Assembly: GCA_016179685.1 (NCBI GenBank)
Contig: JACPCR010000064.1
Coordinates: 1 to 64,000, forward strand
DNA: 64,000 nucleotides
Direction of reading: 5' to 3'
Source: Planctomycetota bacterium
Lineage (GTDB): Bacteria > Planctomycetota > PUPC01 > JACPCR01
Positions within the stretch are counted from its first letter, which is position 1. Each line of letters begins with the position of its first letter. Below are positions 48,064-56,495 of this stretch, in pieces. The notes beneath the pieces were generated by a model, which saw only the letters and a list, made by a program, of their open reading frames with translations, searched no databases and had not been told where the DNA came from. The position numbers and the translations under genes are program-made.

Positions 48064-49193
48064 GGCGCACCTTCCCGTCCCTCGGCCAGGAAGCCCGCCA
48101 ACGCCCGAGCCAGATCACGCCCGAACGCCCTGGCCGTGTCCGGCGTGACGGCCTGACCGGACACGCTGGCGTAAGGCAATTCGACCGTGGCCGTGAGGCG
48201 CACGCCGGGCAACTGTGCGGCCCAGCTCGCGAAACGCAATTGGCCTGGAGGCTCATGATTCCACGATTCGCCCGCTCGAAGGTCGCAGCGGCCTTCGTAG
48301 AGCAGCGGACCGGACTGCACGGATTTCAGGATGTTGGAGAGCCGGCACAGAGCGTCCCAATCGTCCGCGCCGGGCGAGGCGGCGAAATGGATTTGCTCGT
48401 GATCGCCGCCTCGCATCCAGGGGCAATGGATGTCCAGCGCGGCCCGCAGCCGCCCACGGGCCCAGCCCGGCACAAAGGCCTTCAGTGCACGGACGGAAGG
48501 ATACAGGCTCGGCTCGGCATAATCCACGCAATAATCGTGAGGGTGGCGATACTTTCCCTGGTCTCCCTCCTCCACCCCGTCCGTGTCCGCAAACGGCAGG
48601 ATCAGGAACTCGACACGTTCCCGCAGGCTGCGGGCCGCAGCGTGGTCCGACCCCACCTCGTCCATCAGACCCTCCAGCGCGTAGCTGGCCACGGCCTCGC
48701 AGGCATGATGCCGGCAGGCCAACAGCACCGCCTCCGGGGCCTGTCCGTCCAGCCGGCCCAGACGGAGACGAAGCACCGAACGGCCCTTTGCCGTCTTGCA
48801 AAGCTCGGCGACTTCCAGGGGACATCGGCCGAGCCGGTCCAGCAGGAAGGGAATGAGATGCCCGCTGTGATAGGTGGGACAGAAACTGAACAGCACGTCC
48901 TCTTCGGCGGGATCGAAGCGGTAGCGGAATGCCGCCTGCGCGTTCAGAGGGTCGCGGCCGAGCCATTCCCACGTTCGTCCGCCGTCGCGGCTCACCGCCG
49001 GTCCCCGGGCGCCCAGCACGTCGCCGCCGGTGAACTGAAAGTTGATCTTCCGGCTCGGAGCGCCCCGGACCCGGAAACACCAGTAAAACCAGGGACGCGG
49101 GGTGTCCCGGAGGTCGTGCCGGATGTAGGCCGTGTCCCCCTCGATCTTTTCCACGAGGATATTGCCGGCAGGGAAATTGGCGTCGATCTGCAT
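48060..49193 (-). CDS. M14-family zinc carboxypeptidase-like protein
   Basis: This 377-residue protein combines an N-terminal beta-sandwich (FPAGNILVEKIEGDTAYIRH) with an M14 peptidase domain. The zinc ligands are likely in RHHACEAVAS (HxxE) and ALDIHCPW. The catalytic glutamate is likely in LTATVELPYAS. The N-terminal domain and order resemble the cytosolic carboxypeptidase (Nna1-like) group. ATG at 49193 is preferred over a TTG one codon upstream. It lies between the regulator and the FAD oxidoreductase, with an ATGA overlap downstream, so the three are probably one operon. Confidence 0.8.
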   Translation of the reverse strand: MQIDANFPAGNILVEKIEGDTAYIRHDLRDTPRPWFYWCFRVRGAPSRKINFQFTGGDVLGARGPAVSRDGGRTWEWLGRDPLNAQAAFRYRFDPAEEDVLFSFCPTYHSGHLIPFLLDRLGRCPLEVAELCKTAKGRSVLRLRLGRLDGQAPEAVLLACRHHACEAVASYALEGLMDEVGSDHAAARSLRERVEFLILPFADTDGVEEGDQGKYRHPHDYCVDYAEPSLYPSVRALKAFVPGWARGRLRAALDIHCPWMRGGDHEQIHFAASPGADDWDALCRLSNILKSVQSGPLLYEGRCDLRAGESWNHEPPGQLRFASWAAQLPGVRLTATVELPYASVSGQAVTPDTARAFGRDLARALAGFLAEGREGAP

Positions 49194-49197
49194 CAAG

Positions 49198-49857
49198 TCA
49201 GACCTTGTGTCGGATACGGTAGACGCAGCGGCGGGCGCCCTGCTGGATGTGCTCCGTGCGGTCCACCTCGGCCGCTGGCCCCAGGACCCTGCGGAAAAGG
49301 TCCAGCTCGACGTCGCAGAATCCCTGGCAGGTCCGTGCCGCCGCGCAGATGGGGCAGTGATTTTCGATCAAAAGATAGCGCCCGTCCCCCTCCTCCGCCA
49401 ACTCGGCCATGTAACCTTCTTCGAGCCGAATGGCCGTGAGAGCACGAACTCGATCGGGAAGCGACTCGATCGCTTGCAGCCGCGCTTGGTAAGCCTCGAG
49501 CTGACTGCGGCCGCGCTCGCGAATGACCTTGAGAAGACCTTCCTCCCCGAAGGCCTTCCGTACCGTTCCGATAAGGTCTACAACCAGGTCAGCATGACCC
49601 GAGGGAAACAGCCGGTCGGCCGAGGGTGTCAGCGCCCAGAGCTTGGCCGGCCGGCCCATGGCTCTAGGCTCCTGCTTGAAGTCCACCAGCTTCTCCGCTT
49701 GCAGCTCGTAGAGCTGTTTGCGGACAGCCATCGGAGTCAGGTGGAGGCAGGCGGCCAGACTGCTCGAGTCCATGGCGCCATTCAGCTTGAGCAGCTCGAG
49801 GACCGCGTATCGGGTGCGGGCAGACTCCCGGCGTCTTCCTTCCCTCATGGTTTTCAC
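49198..49857 (-). CDS. SufR-like winged-helix regulator with Cys cluster
   Basis: The 219-residue protein has an N-terminal winged helix (YAVLELLKLNGAMDSSSLAA, then HLTPMAVRKQLYELQ and a GRPAKLWALT wing) and a C-terminal Cys motif, ENHCPICAAARTCQGFCDVE, in the arrangement of the SufR family (C-x2-C-x5-C-x3-C). In SufR these cysteines hold an Fe-S cluster that senses iron or redox state. The start is either GTG 49857 or ATG 49848. It is divergent from a Rieske-type gene over 100 bp that hold inverted repeats, so it probably controls both directions. Confidence 0.82.
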   Translation of the reverse strand: MKTMREGRRRESARTRYAVLELLKLNGAMDSSSLAACLHLTPMAVRKQLYELQAEKLVDFKQEPRAMGRPAKLWALTPSADRLFPSGHADLVVDLIGTVRKAFGEEGLLKVIRERGRSQLEAYQARLQAIESLPDRVRALTAIRLEEGYMAELAEEGDGRYLLIENHCPICAAARTCQGFCDVELDLFRRVLGPAAEVDRTEHIQQGARRCVYRIRHKV

Positions 49858-49907
49858 GCTTTATTTATAAACTTTTGTGTTGCGAAAGTCAAGAAGCAAG
49901 CTACAAT

Positions 49908-49935
49908 AGTTTCGAAATGATTATGTTTTGAAACT
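49908..49935. promoter_or_regulatory. Inverted repeat, likely operator for the SufR-like regulator
   Basis: AGTTTCGAAA-n8-TTTTGAAACT is a nearly perfect dyad in the AT-rich gap between the divergent regulator and Rieske genes. A second dyad, ACTTT-n8-GAAAGT, sits at about 49871..49889. Both are plausible sites for a dimeric winged-helix protein. Confidence 0.55.
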
Positions 49936-49956
49936 TTTCGTGAAAGGAGAAACGCC

Positions 49957-51732
49957 ATGTCCAACACCAGCAACGACAAGTTCGTCCGGGTGGGAACGCT
50001 CAAGGACCTCCAGGCCCGAGGCGTCCTGGTGGTGGCCCACGGAGCGGACCGCCCCATTGCCGTCTTCGCTCATGAGGGCGGCATCTCTGCGGTGGACAAC
50101 CGCTGTCCGCACATGGGCTTTCCGCTTCACCGGGGAACGGTCAAAGACGGCATCCTGACCTGCCCCTGGCATCATGCCCGATTCGACCTTTGCAGCGGGT
50201 GCACGTTCGACCTGTTTGCGGACGACGTGCCGGCCTACGATGTCGAGGTGCGGGAAGGTGACGTCTATGCCTGCACGACGCCCCGGCGCGGTCTCGATCG
50301 GGAGCATCTTCTCCGTCGTCTCCGGCAGGGAATGGAGCAGAACATCTCGCTCGTCCAGGCGAAGTCCGTGGTTGGACTGCTCAAATCGGGTGTGGACTAC
50401 CGGGACGTGGTCCGGGAGAGTGCGTTGTTCGGGGCGCGATACCGCGACGGCTGGGGCTCTGGCCTGACCATCCTGACGGCGATGGCGAACCTGTTCCCCG
50501 GCCTCGACGAGGAGACCGCCTATCTGGCCTTGGGCCAGGGTGTGCGCCGGGTGGCGGGCGACTGTGCGGGTCAGCCGCCCCGGCGTGATCGTTACGCCCT
50601 CGAGGGTGCGGACATTCGCCTGGAGACTCTGAAGCGCTGGTTTCGCTACTGGATTCTGGTCCGGCATCGTGAAGCTGCGGAACGCACGCTGCTCACGGCG
50701 GTCCGCAGCGGGGCGTCTCCGGCCGCGTTGTCCGACCTATTATTCAGTGCGGCGACGGACCGTTTCTACGCCGATACGGGCCACGTGCTGGACGCGTGCA
50801 ACAAGGCTTTTGAGATGCTCGATCTCATCGGCTGGGAGCACGCGGAAGCCGTCTTGCCGGCGGTCGTTGCACAGCTCGCCTCGGCCCGAGGCGGCGAAGA
50901 GTCCAACGCCTGGCGTCATCCCGTCGACCTCGTGCCTCCGCTTCAGAAGATTGGCGAGGAGCTGCCGGGTCTGCTCCAGGAGGGCTCGGGTCGGGTCTGG
51001 GACCGCGAGCAGGCTCTCATCGCATCACTCCTCGGGGAGAATCCCCTGGCCATCCTGACCGCTCTTCGGGAAGCGGCTGCCGCCGGTGCGCGGCCCGTCC
51101 AACTCGCGAAGGTGCTGGCTTATGTTGCCGCGGTCCGCATCGCCCAATTTGGCCCGACCAACGAATTCGGGGACTGGATCACCGCCCTCCACACCTTCAC
51201 CTATTGCAACGCCTTGCATCAGACCCTGAAAAGGTCATCTTCACCGGAGGTGGCACGCGGCATCTTCCACGGGGCCATCTCCGTCTGGCTCGATCGGTTT
51301 CTGAACGTTCCCCCGATTCCGTTGCCGGTCGAGACCGGCGGCGGCGCTCCGGAGGGCAGGTCCGCCGAGGACCTGTGCCAGCAGTTCCTCGAATTGCTGA
51401 ACCGCAGGCAGGAAGTTTCCCATGCAGCGAGCCTGGTGACCCGCTACCTGCGACTGGGCCATCCCGTTCAGAACCTCTTCCGGGTCCTGGTGCTCTCGGT
51501 GGTGCGGGAGGACGCCAACTTCCACACCTTTCAGATGATCGAGGCCGCGGTCCGGCAGCACGGGGAATGGGAGGGTCGGCCCGAGGCGGGCCACATCCTG
51601 ATTGCTGCGGCGCGGTATCTTGCCGCCCATGCCCCGACGGAACGCGCCCAGCTTCAGACCGCGACGATCGCCTTGCGCCTGCACCGCGGCGAAGCCCTTT
51701 ACGAGGCGAACGGCGAGAAGCAGTCATCCTAG
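49957..51732 (+). CDS. Rieske [2Fe-2S] protein with large helical C-terminal domain
   Basis: The 591-residue protein has a Rieske ferredoxin domain at residues about 8-110 with C50-x-H52 (RCPHMG) and C69-x2-H72 (CPWHHA). A long alpha-helical region of about 470 residues follows, with segments such as GLTILTAMANLFPGLDEETA, WRHPVDLVPPLQKIGEELPG and YCNALHQTLKRSSSPEVARG. The helical part has no recognised named family. It starts at an ATG after GAAAGGAG. Divergence from a SufR-like regulator with a dyad between suggests Fe-S or redox control. No oxygenase active site (2-His-1-Asp) is evident, so a role as ring-hydroxylating oxygenase is unlikely. Confidence 0.8.
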   Translation: MSNTSNDKFVRVGTLKDLQARGVLVVAHGADRPIAVFAHEGGISAVDNRCPHMGFPLHRGTVKDGILTCPWHHARFDLCSGCTFDLFADDVPAYDVEVREGDVYACTTPRRGLDREHLLRRLRQGMEQNISLVQAKSVVGLLKSGVDYRDVVRESALFGARYRDGWGSGLTILTAMANLFPGLDEETAYLALGQGVRRVAGDCAGQPPRRDRYALEGADIRLETLKRWFRYWILVRHREAAERTLLTAVRSGASPAALSDLLFSAATDRFYADTGHVLDACNKAFEMLDLIGWEHAEAVLPAVVAQLASARGGEESNAWRHPVDLVPPLQKIGEELPGLLQEGSGRVWDREQALIASLLGENPLAILTALREAAAAGARPVQLAKVLAYVAAVRIAQFGPTNEFGDWITALHTFTYCNALHQTLKRSSSPEVARGIFHGAISVWLDRFLNVPPIPLPVETGGGAPEGRSAEDLCQQFLELLNRRQEVSHAASLVTRYLRLGHPVQNLFRVLVLSVVREDANFHTFQMIEAAVRQHGEWEGRPEAGHILIAAARYLAAHAPTERAQLQTATIALRLHRGEALYEANGEKQSS

Positions 51733-51897
51733 TTGCTGGTCCCTCGTTCGCCGGTGCGTGGGAGCGGCGTCATCATTCCGCAGTTGTCCCTGCTGGAGGG
51801 ATTTAGGCGTGGCGGTGCTCGTACAACGGCTAAAGCCTGTCTGCGCCGCGCAGCAAAGCGGCGCGGCAGGCAGGCCGCCACTCCAACTGGGGTTGAG
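51733..51897. repeat. Composite dispersed repeat
   Basis: Bases 51733..51783 match the reverse complement of 26274..26324 with several differences. Bases 51801..51837 and 51876..51888 (AGGCGTGG, ACAACGGCTAAAGCC, CACTCCAAC) match about 8921..8971, split here by a palindromic CTGTCTGCGCCGCG...CGCGGCAGGCAGG insert. The rest of the 341 bp gap up to 52073 shows no gene. Confidence 0.7.
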
Positions 51898-52073
51898 GCC
51901 TTCGCAGCTTCTCAATCAGTCCGGGGAGATGGACCCGCCCCATGGCCTGATCGATTTTGGGAGACATTTGATTTCCTGGTGAAACCTGGCTGCACTATCA
52001 TCTGAAGGGATCGCCACCCTGCGCCGCGCCACTTCAGGGCTCTCCGGCGCGGCGGAACAAGAACCGAAGACTC

Positions 52074-52757
52074 ATGATGATGGAGACGGACTGTCTTGTT
52101 GTGGAAGAATTGTTCAAGGCCTATGCCACTCGGGGAGGTGGCCTCGAAGTTCTACGCGGGGTCTCCTTCCGACTCGGGCGCGGCGAATCCATCGCCATCA
52201 TGGGCCCCTCGGGATGCGGGAAAAGCACCTTGCTGCACATCCTCGGCACGCTCGAGTGGCCCACCTCAGGCCGCGTTCTTCTGGCGGGCCGCAATCCTTT
52301 CGAATTAGGCGAGGCGGACCTTGCCCGCTTCCGAAACCGGCACGTCGGTTTCGTCTTCCAGGACCACCATCTCCTGCCGCAGTGTTCCGTCGTGGAGAAT
52401 GTGTTGCTGCCGACCCTGGTGAACCGCGATGCTGGCGAGGATGCGCCCGCCAGGGCCCGCCAGATTCTCGAGCGTGTCGGGCTCTCCGGCCGGTTGGACC
52501 ACCGTCCCGCGGAACTCTCGGGCGGCGAGCGGCAGCGGGCCGCCATCGCCCGCGCACTCATCAACCGGCCCCATCTCCTGTTATGCGACGAGCCAACGGG
52601 CAACCTGGATCGCGTCAGCGCCGAGACCGTCGGGTCGCTGTTCCTGGAGGTCTGCGCCGAGGAACAGGCGGCACTGGTACTGGTGACCCACAGCCTTCGG
52701 CTGGCCGAGAGGTTCGCGCGCCGGATGGAACTGGTGGACGGGCGGCTGGAAGGATGA
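52074..52757 (+). CDS. lolD: LolD/MacB-type ABC transporter ATP-binding protein
   Basis: The 227-residue protein has all ATPase motifs: Walker A GPSGCGKST, Q-loop VFQDHHLLPQ, signature LSGGERQR, Walker B LLLCDEPTGNLD and H-loop VTHS. The DEPTGNLD form and RHVGFVFQDHHLLP are typical of LolD/MacB exporters, which move lipoproteins or substrates out of the inner membrane. No permease gene is adjacent, which is unusual because LolD is normally encoded next to LolC/E. It precedes the aldolase gene by 15 bp, with AAAGGAGG between. The symbol reflects the subfamily only. Confidence 0.85.
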   Translation: MMMETDCLVVEELFKAYATRGGGLEVLRGVSFRLGRGESIAIMGPSGCGKSTLLHILGTLEWPTSGRVLLAGRNPFELGEADLARFRNRHVGFVFQDHHLLPQCSVVENVLLPTLVNRDAGEDAPARARQILERVGLSGRLDHRPAELSGGERQRAAIARALINRPHLLLCDEPTGNLDRVSAETVGSLFLEVCAEEQAALVLVTHSLRLAERFARRMELVDGRLEG

Positions 52758-52772
52758 AAGGAGGCCGTTGCC

Positions 52773-53591
52773 ATGCCATTTCGCAATCCCTTGCTCGAAC
52801 GACTGCGCCGGAAAGAGGCGGTCTACGGGCTCTGGGTGACGCTCGAGAGCGCGTCGGTGACGGAGATCGCCGCGACGCTCGGCCTGGGTTGGATCGTGGT
52901 CGAGATGGAGCACGGACACCTCGATTTTCGCGAGGTGATGGACCACCTTCGGGCGGCCCGGGGCTCCGATACCGCCGTGCTGGTCCGTGTCCCCGGCATC
53001 CAGGCCAGCGCGGTCAAGCGCGTGCTCGACCTCGGCGCACACGGGGTGATCCTGCCCCTGGTGCGGGGCGCTGAAGACGTCCGGCGCGGCCTGAGCTATG
53101 GCCGCTATCCCCCGGAAGGGATTCGGGGCATCGGGGGCGAGCGCGCCGTTCTCTGGGGCCTCGACTTCGAAGGCTATCTGCGCGACGCCAACCGCGAAAC
53201 GATGATCGTGCCGCTCATGGAGACCCGGGAAGCCATCGCGGAGACCGACGCCATCCTGTCCGTCCCGGGCATCGAGGCGATCTTCTTCGGTCCCGCTGAC
53301 CTCTCCGCCAGCCTGGGATACACGGGCCAGTGGGAGGGGACAGGAGTGGCGGACCGCATCCTGGACGTCCGCGCCCGCGCAGCCGCCCGGGGCATTGCCT
53401 CCGGCATCATGAGCCGCGGCTTGACGGACCTCATTCGCCGCCGCGACCAGGGCTTCCATCTGATCGGCCTCGGGTCCGACACCACCCTGCTGATCCGGTC
53501 CCTTCGCGACGCCTTGGAGGCCGCCGCGGCGGCACGAAGCAGCGATGAACGGAAGGCGGGTGATACCCGCAACCCCGGGGTCACTCCATGA
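52773..53591 (+). CDS. HpcH/HpaI-family aldolase
   Basis: The 272-residue protein is an HpcH/HpaI (citrate lyase beta-like) class II aldolase: VYGLWVTLESASVTEIAATL, GWIVVEMEHGHLDF, VRVPGIQASAVKRVLDLGAH, GVILPLVRGAEDV and EAIFFGPADLSASLG, where E and D bind the divalent metal. Family members cleave or form 2-keto-3-deoxy sugar acids and related compounds. The ATG has GAAAGGAGG upstream. The last 20 residues (SSDERKAGDTRNPGVTP) are likely an unconserved tail. Substrate unresolved; sugar metabolism fits the rest of the window. Confidence 0.88.
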   Translation: MPFRNPLLERLRRKEAVYGLWVTLESASVTEIAATLGLGWIVVEMEHGHLDFREVMDHLRAARGSDTAVLVRVPGIQASAVKRVLDLGAHGVILPLVRGAEDVRRGLSYGRYPPEGIRGIGGERAVLWGLDFEGYLRDANRETMIVPLMETREAIAETDAILSVPGIEAIFFGPADLSASLGYTGQWEGTGVADRILDVRARAAARGIASGIMSRGLTDLIRRRDQGFHLIGLGSDTTLLIRSLRDALEAAAAARSSDERKAGDTRNPGVTP

Positions 53592-53630
53592 AATTCGGGG
53601 CCCGGTCAAGGGTCTTGTCGGGTTGTTTCG

Positions 53631-53739
53631 AACTTCTCGATAAGTTCGGGTAAGTTGAGACAGTCGTATATATCAGTTGCTGTAAAGCAAATGGTTAGAG
53701 AAAACGGGCGAGCGATTTGCCCGAACTGATTGAGAAGTT
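53631..53739. repeat. Inverted repeat pair with 20 bp arms
   Basis: AACTTCTCGATAAGTTCGGG (53631..53650) and the reverse complement of CCCGAACTGATTGAGAAGTT (53720..53739) agree at 17 of 20 positions, around about 70 bp of AT-richer DNA. It resembles a small MITE remnant or a long hairpin upstream of the cyclase gene. Confidence 0.6.
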
Positions 53740-53792
53740 GCGTTGTTTCTCAGGAGCGACCAGAACCGAAATAAGATGGGGGAATCCATCTC

Positions 53793-54458
53793 GTGAAGGC
53801 GAGAACCATCCTGGACCTCAGTCACGGACTCGACGGCCGTACGCCGCCCTTCCCCGGGGACCCGCCCATCGAGATCACCGTCGTCGATTCGACCGCTCGG
53901 GCCGCGCCCCCGGGCCAGCGGTCGCTCAATGTGAGCCGCATCGCCCTCAGCATCCACCTCGGGACGCACATGGATGCGCCGTTCCATTTCTACGGTGACG
54001 GGCTGACGATCGACCGCGTGCCGCTCGAGCAGTGTCTGGGCCCCGCCGTGCTCATCGACCTGGCTCGGCCAACGTGCGACCCGGAGATTCAGGAGCGCCA
54101 CCTGGAAGGGCATGAGAGGAGGATTCGCGAGGCCGGGAAAGTCATCTTGCGCACGGGTTGGGACCGCCGCTGGGGTGATCCGGCTTATTTCCGGGAGCAC
54201 CCGGTGATCACGTGCCAGGCGGCGCGGCGTCTGATCGAGTGGGGCGCTCACCTCGTCGGAGTGGACACCCCTTCGGTGGACCGGCCGCCCTACGAGGCGC
54301 ACCTGGAGCTTCTCGGACACGGGGCCGTCATTCTGGAGAACCTGACGGGTCTGGACCGGATCGGCTCGGAGGTGTTCCAGTTGGCGGCGCTCCCGCTTCG
54401 AATCCTGGGTCGAGACGGCTCGCCGGTACGTGCCATCGCCGTGGTGGATGCTGAGTAG
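53793..54458 (+). CDS. Cyclase family protein (kynurenine formamidase-like)
   Basis: This 221-residue protein fits the cyclase/arylformamidase family. The hallmark is SIHLGTHMDAPFHF (HxGTHxDxPxH), which binds two metals. ILDLSHGLDGRTPPFPGDPP at the start and DTPSVDRPPYEAHLELLGHG follow the family. The start is a GTG. Relatives hydrolyse N-formylkynurenine, isatin or cyclic amides. It follows the inverted repeat at 53631..53739 and has its own likely promoter region. No tryptophan-catabolism genes are nearby, so another amide or lactone substrate is possible. Confidence 0.88.
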   Translation: MKARTILDLSHGLDGRTPPFPGDPPIEITVVDSTARAAPPGQRSLNVSRIALSIHLGTHMDAPFHFYGDGLTIDRVPLEQCLGPAVLIDLARPTCDPEIQERHLEGHERRIREAGKVILRTGWDRRWGDPAYFREHPVITCQAARRLIEWGAHLVGVDTPSVDRPPYEAHLELLGHGAVILENLTGLDRIGSEVFQLAALPLRILGRDGSPVRAIAVVDAE

Positions 54459-54465
54459 GGTCCAT

Positions 54466-54705
54466 CTACGGGCCTACGAGCAAACGAGTAGAGCGGTGAA
54501 GTCGGCCTCCTCGTTTACTGGCCGCAACATGCCCGCGGCCACGCAGTTCCCGCACACTGCCAACGCGGCGTGCATCGAGAATGGCGATTCCCAGCCGGTA
54601 GAGTTGCGCCAGGTCCCGCATCCGCCGATCAATCGCTTCGGGACTCATATTCACGGGCCGATTCTCAGGATTCCTGCCTTTCTTCTTCCCTTTTATCTTT
54701 TCCAT
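54466..54705 (-). CDS. Small protein paired with a nucleotidyltransferase
   Basis: From the ATG at 54705 the 79-residue protein begins MEKIKGKKKGRNPENRPVNM and contains SPEAIDRRMRDLAQLYRLGI. A basic N-terminus and an R-rich tail suggest nucleic-acid or acidic-partner contact. Its 5' end overlaps the nucleotidyltransferase gene by 41 bp, so the two are translationally coupled. This fits a TA-like pair in which the nucleotidyltransferase is the effector. No named family is recognised and no promoter is seen. Confidence 0.65.
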   Translation of the reverse strand: MEKIKGKKKGRNPENRPVNMSPEAIDRRMRDLAQLYRLGIAILDARRVGSVRELRGRGHVAASKRGGRLHRSTRLLVGP

Positions 54706-55162
54706 GTTCGAGAAGCCCCAGTTGTTTGAGGTCCAGGTTGTCCTGGTCCCGGCCGGCAAGGCGCTTCATCACGGCCAGGCCTTGGCGGGAAACGATGGAA
54801 ACCTTCCTGTCCTTCCAGTCATAGATTTCTCGGCCATCCCAGGCGTCCTGCAGGTCTGGATTTACCAAGATCAGGTCCAGCATCAACAGATTCTCGCCTG
54901 CGAACTTCGTGATGCGGTGAGTCACTCGGGATGGCCGCCCCCTTGCTCCGAACTTCAGGGGACTGCCTGCAGAAATGAATTCTCGTTCAAGGAGCGCCTT
55001 CTGCACCCTCGGAAGGTCTTTTGACAGGATGAGAAGGTCAATGTCTTTCGTGAATCGAGGATAACCGTGAAAAGCGACCGCAACGCCTTCGCAGAGGGCA
55101 TAATCGATCCGTTTTGCCGTCAGGACATCAATGACGCCAAGAAGTTCTTCGTACAGGTCCAT
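54665..55162 (-). CDS. Nucleotidyltransferase (AbiEii/MNT-like)
   Basis: The 165-residue protein has an N-terminal nucleotidyltransferase fold: LTAKRIDYALCEGVAVAFHG, then YPRFTKDIDLLILSKD, with the D-x-D metal motif in KDIDLL. Next comes AVMKRLAGRDQDNLDLKQL, the helical end seen in AbiEii/AbiGii-like and MNT proteins. Such enzymes transfer nucleotides to tRNA or to partner proteins in TA and phage-defence modules. The canonical GSxxxG motif is only weakly represented (CEGVAVAFHGYPRFTKDID). It lies with the overlapping small gene between unrelated metabolic genes. Confidence 0.75.
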   Translation of the reverse strand: MDLYEELLGVIDVLTAKRIDYALCEGVAVAFHGYPRFTKDIDLLILSKDLPRVQKALLEREFISAGSPLKFGARGRPSRVTHRITKFAGENLLMLDLILVNPDLQDAWDGREIYDWKDRKVSIVSRQGLAVMKRLAGRDQDNLDLKQLGLLEHGKDKREEERQES

Positions 55163-55186
55163 ACGCTCGAAATCATGGGATCGGAT

Positions 55187-56341
55187 TCAGCGCGTGGCCC
55201 GAATGCGCACCGTGAAAACCACGCTTTCCTTCCCCCAGGGGCCGGGGGCCGGCGACCATCCATTCCCCAGACGGTCATAAGACACCAGCGCCTCATCGGG
55301 TCCCACCGCCTTCATGCCGGTATAGGACGTGCTCAGGGCAGGCTTCTCCTTGCCCGAGGCTTCACAGAAGGCAGGGTCATAGCGCAGAGCGGGATCACGG
55401 ACCATGGCATTGTGATGCTCCGCCAGGTTGACCCGCTGCCAGGTGTTGCCCTCGCCGTCCCCGCAGACCCACAAGAAGAGGCCCGGCCGCCCGCCCGTGA
55501 GCAGGATCAGCCCGTTCTCCAGGCGGACGAGCTGGGGCTCGACGGACCAGGCTTCCTGGACCGGCGTCGCTTTCGTCCACGTCGTTCCCTCATCGCGGCT
55601 ATAAGACTTGTGATAAAGATGCGTGCGGCCGCTGCCCACGCGATAGACGCACAGCAGGCGCCCGTCGGGCAGACGGGCCGTGTTGGATTCGTCCGGGCCC
55701 TCGGGCTGCTCCGGCACGTCCTTCCACTCGCCCACCATGCTGAGGAATTCCCAGGTCCGGCCGCCATCTGGGCTCGTCACTGCATACACGTTCCACTTCG
55801 GATCGCCTGCCGCCTTGCCGTAGAGGGTCGTCAAGTGCCTCCCATCCTTCGTGGCCAGGATGTTCCCGTTGGTCAACAGCGCGATTTCGGCGACCTCGCG
55901 GACGGGGTAATCGTCGAGGTCATGCGGAAATCCCAGGAACTTCATGGGAGCGGGTGTTGCCGAGTATCCGCCCCGTCCATCCGATTCCACCAGGGTCCCG
56001 TCCGCCCGGGCGTTGCGCTTGTCGCCTGGCGTCATCGGCCAAAGCTCGTAGGGCATGAACAGCAGCGAATCACTCGAGAGCGGAAGCGACGCCGCCCCGT
56101 AGCTCTCGATGTCCAGCGCATGATTCCAGGACCTTCCTCCATCGCTGGAGTGGAACAGGGAGGACGGCCATTTGCCCTGGGCCACGTCCGCCGAGCGGAC
56201 CACCTCGCAGAAGAGATGGCCGGGGCTCATGGGATGCAGGGTGGAGAACCAGAAGTGCCCTGCGGCACGTCCCACCTCGACGGGAGCTTCGATCTGGACC
56301 TCCAATCCGTTTAGGCCGTAGCGTTCATGAATCTTGGACAC
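55187..56341 (-). CDS. BNR/Asp-box sialidase-like protein
   Basis: This 384-residue protein has at least three Asp-box motifs (SSDGGRSWNH, SPDGGRTWEF, SRDEGTTWTK), the signature of six-bladed sialidase-type propellers. Other segments such as GFPHDLDDYPVREVAEI and RLPDGRLLCVYRVGS fit the exo-alpha-sialidase/BNR group. The start is a GTG with AGGAGG about 10 bases upstream. No signal peptide is visible, and the catalytic arginine triad and tyrosine of true sialidases cannot be confirmed. It may act on another glycoconjugate. Confidence 0.8.
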   Translation of the reverse strand: MSKIHERYGLNGLEVQIEAPVEVGRAAGHFWFSTLHPMSPGHLFCEVVRSADVAQGKWPSSLFHSSDGGRSWNHALDIESYGAASLPLSSDSLLFMPYELWPMTPGDKRNARADGTLVESDGRGGYSATPAPMKFLGFPHDLDDYPVREVAEIALLTNGNILATKDGRHLTTLYGKAAGDPKWNVYAVTSPDGGRTWEFLSMVGEWKDVPEQPEGPDESNTARLPDGRLLCVYRVGSGRTHLYHKSYSRDEGTTWTKATPVQEAWSVEPQLVRLENGLILLTGGRPGLFLWVCGDGEGNTWQRVNLAEHHNAMVRDPALRYDPAFCEASGKEKPALSTSYTGMKAVGPDEALVSYDRLGNGWSPAPGPWGKESVVFTVRIRATR

Positions 56342-56410
56342 GTTTTATGTTCCTCCTAAAAACCGACGGGATAAGGCATTAGCCCAGCCATTGGTCTCGC
56401 CCAATCGAGC

Positions 56411-56450
56411 AGACGCGCTCGCAAGCACACCCGCACTTTCGAGCGCGTCT
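56411..56450. repeat. 40 bp palindrome with AAG...CTT centre
   Basis: AGACGCGCTCG-c-AAG and CTT-t-CGAGCGCGTCT flank CACACCCGCA. The CACCCGCAC centre matches 62503..62552 while the arms differ. It lies between the sialidase-like and DUF6785-like genes. Confidence 0.8.
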
Positions 56451-56495
56451 ACTATAAGAAACCCCAGCGAAATAAGGAAACCCGATATTCCATCC

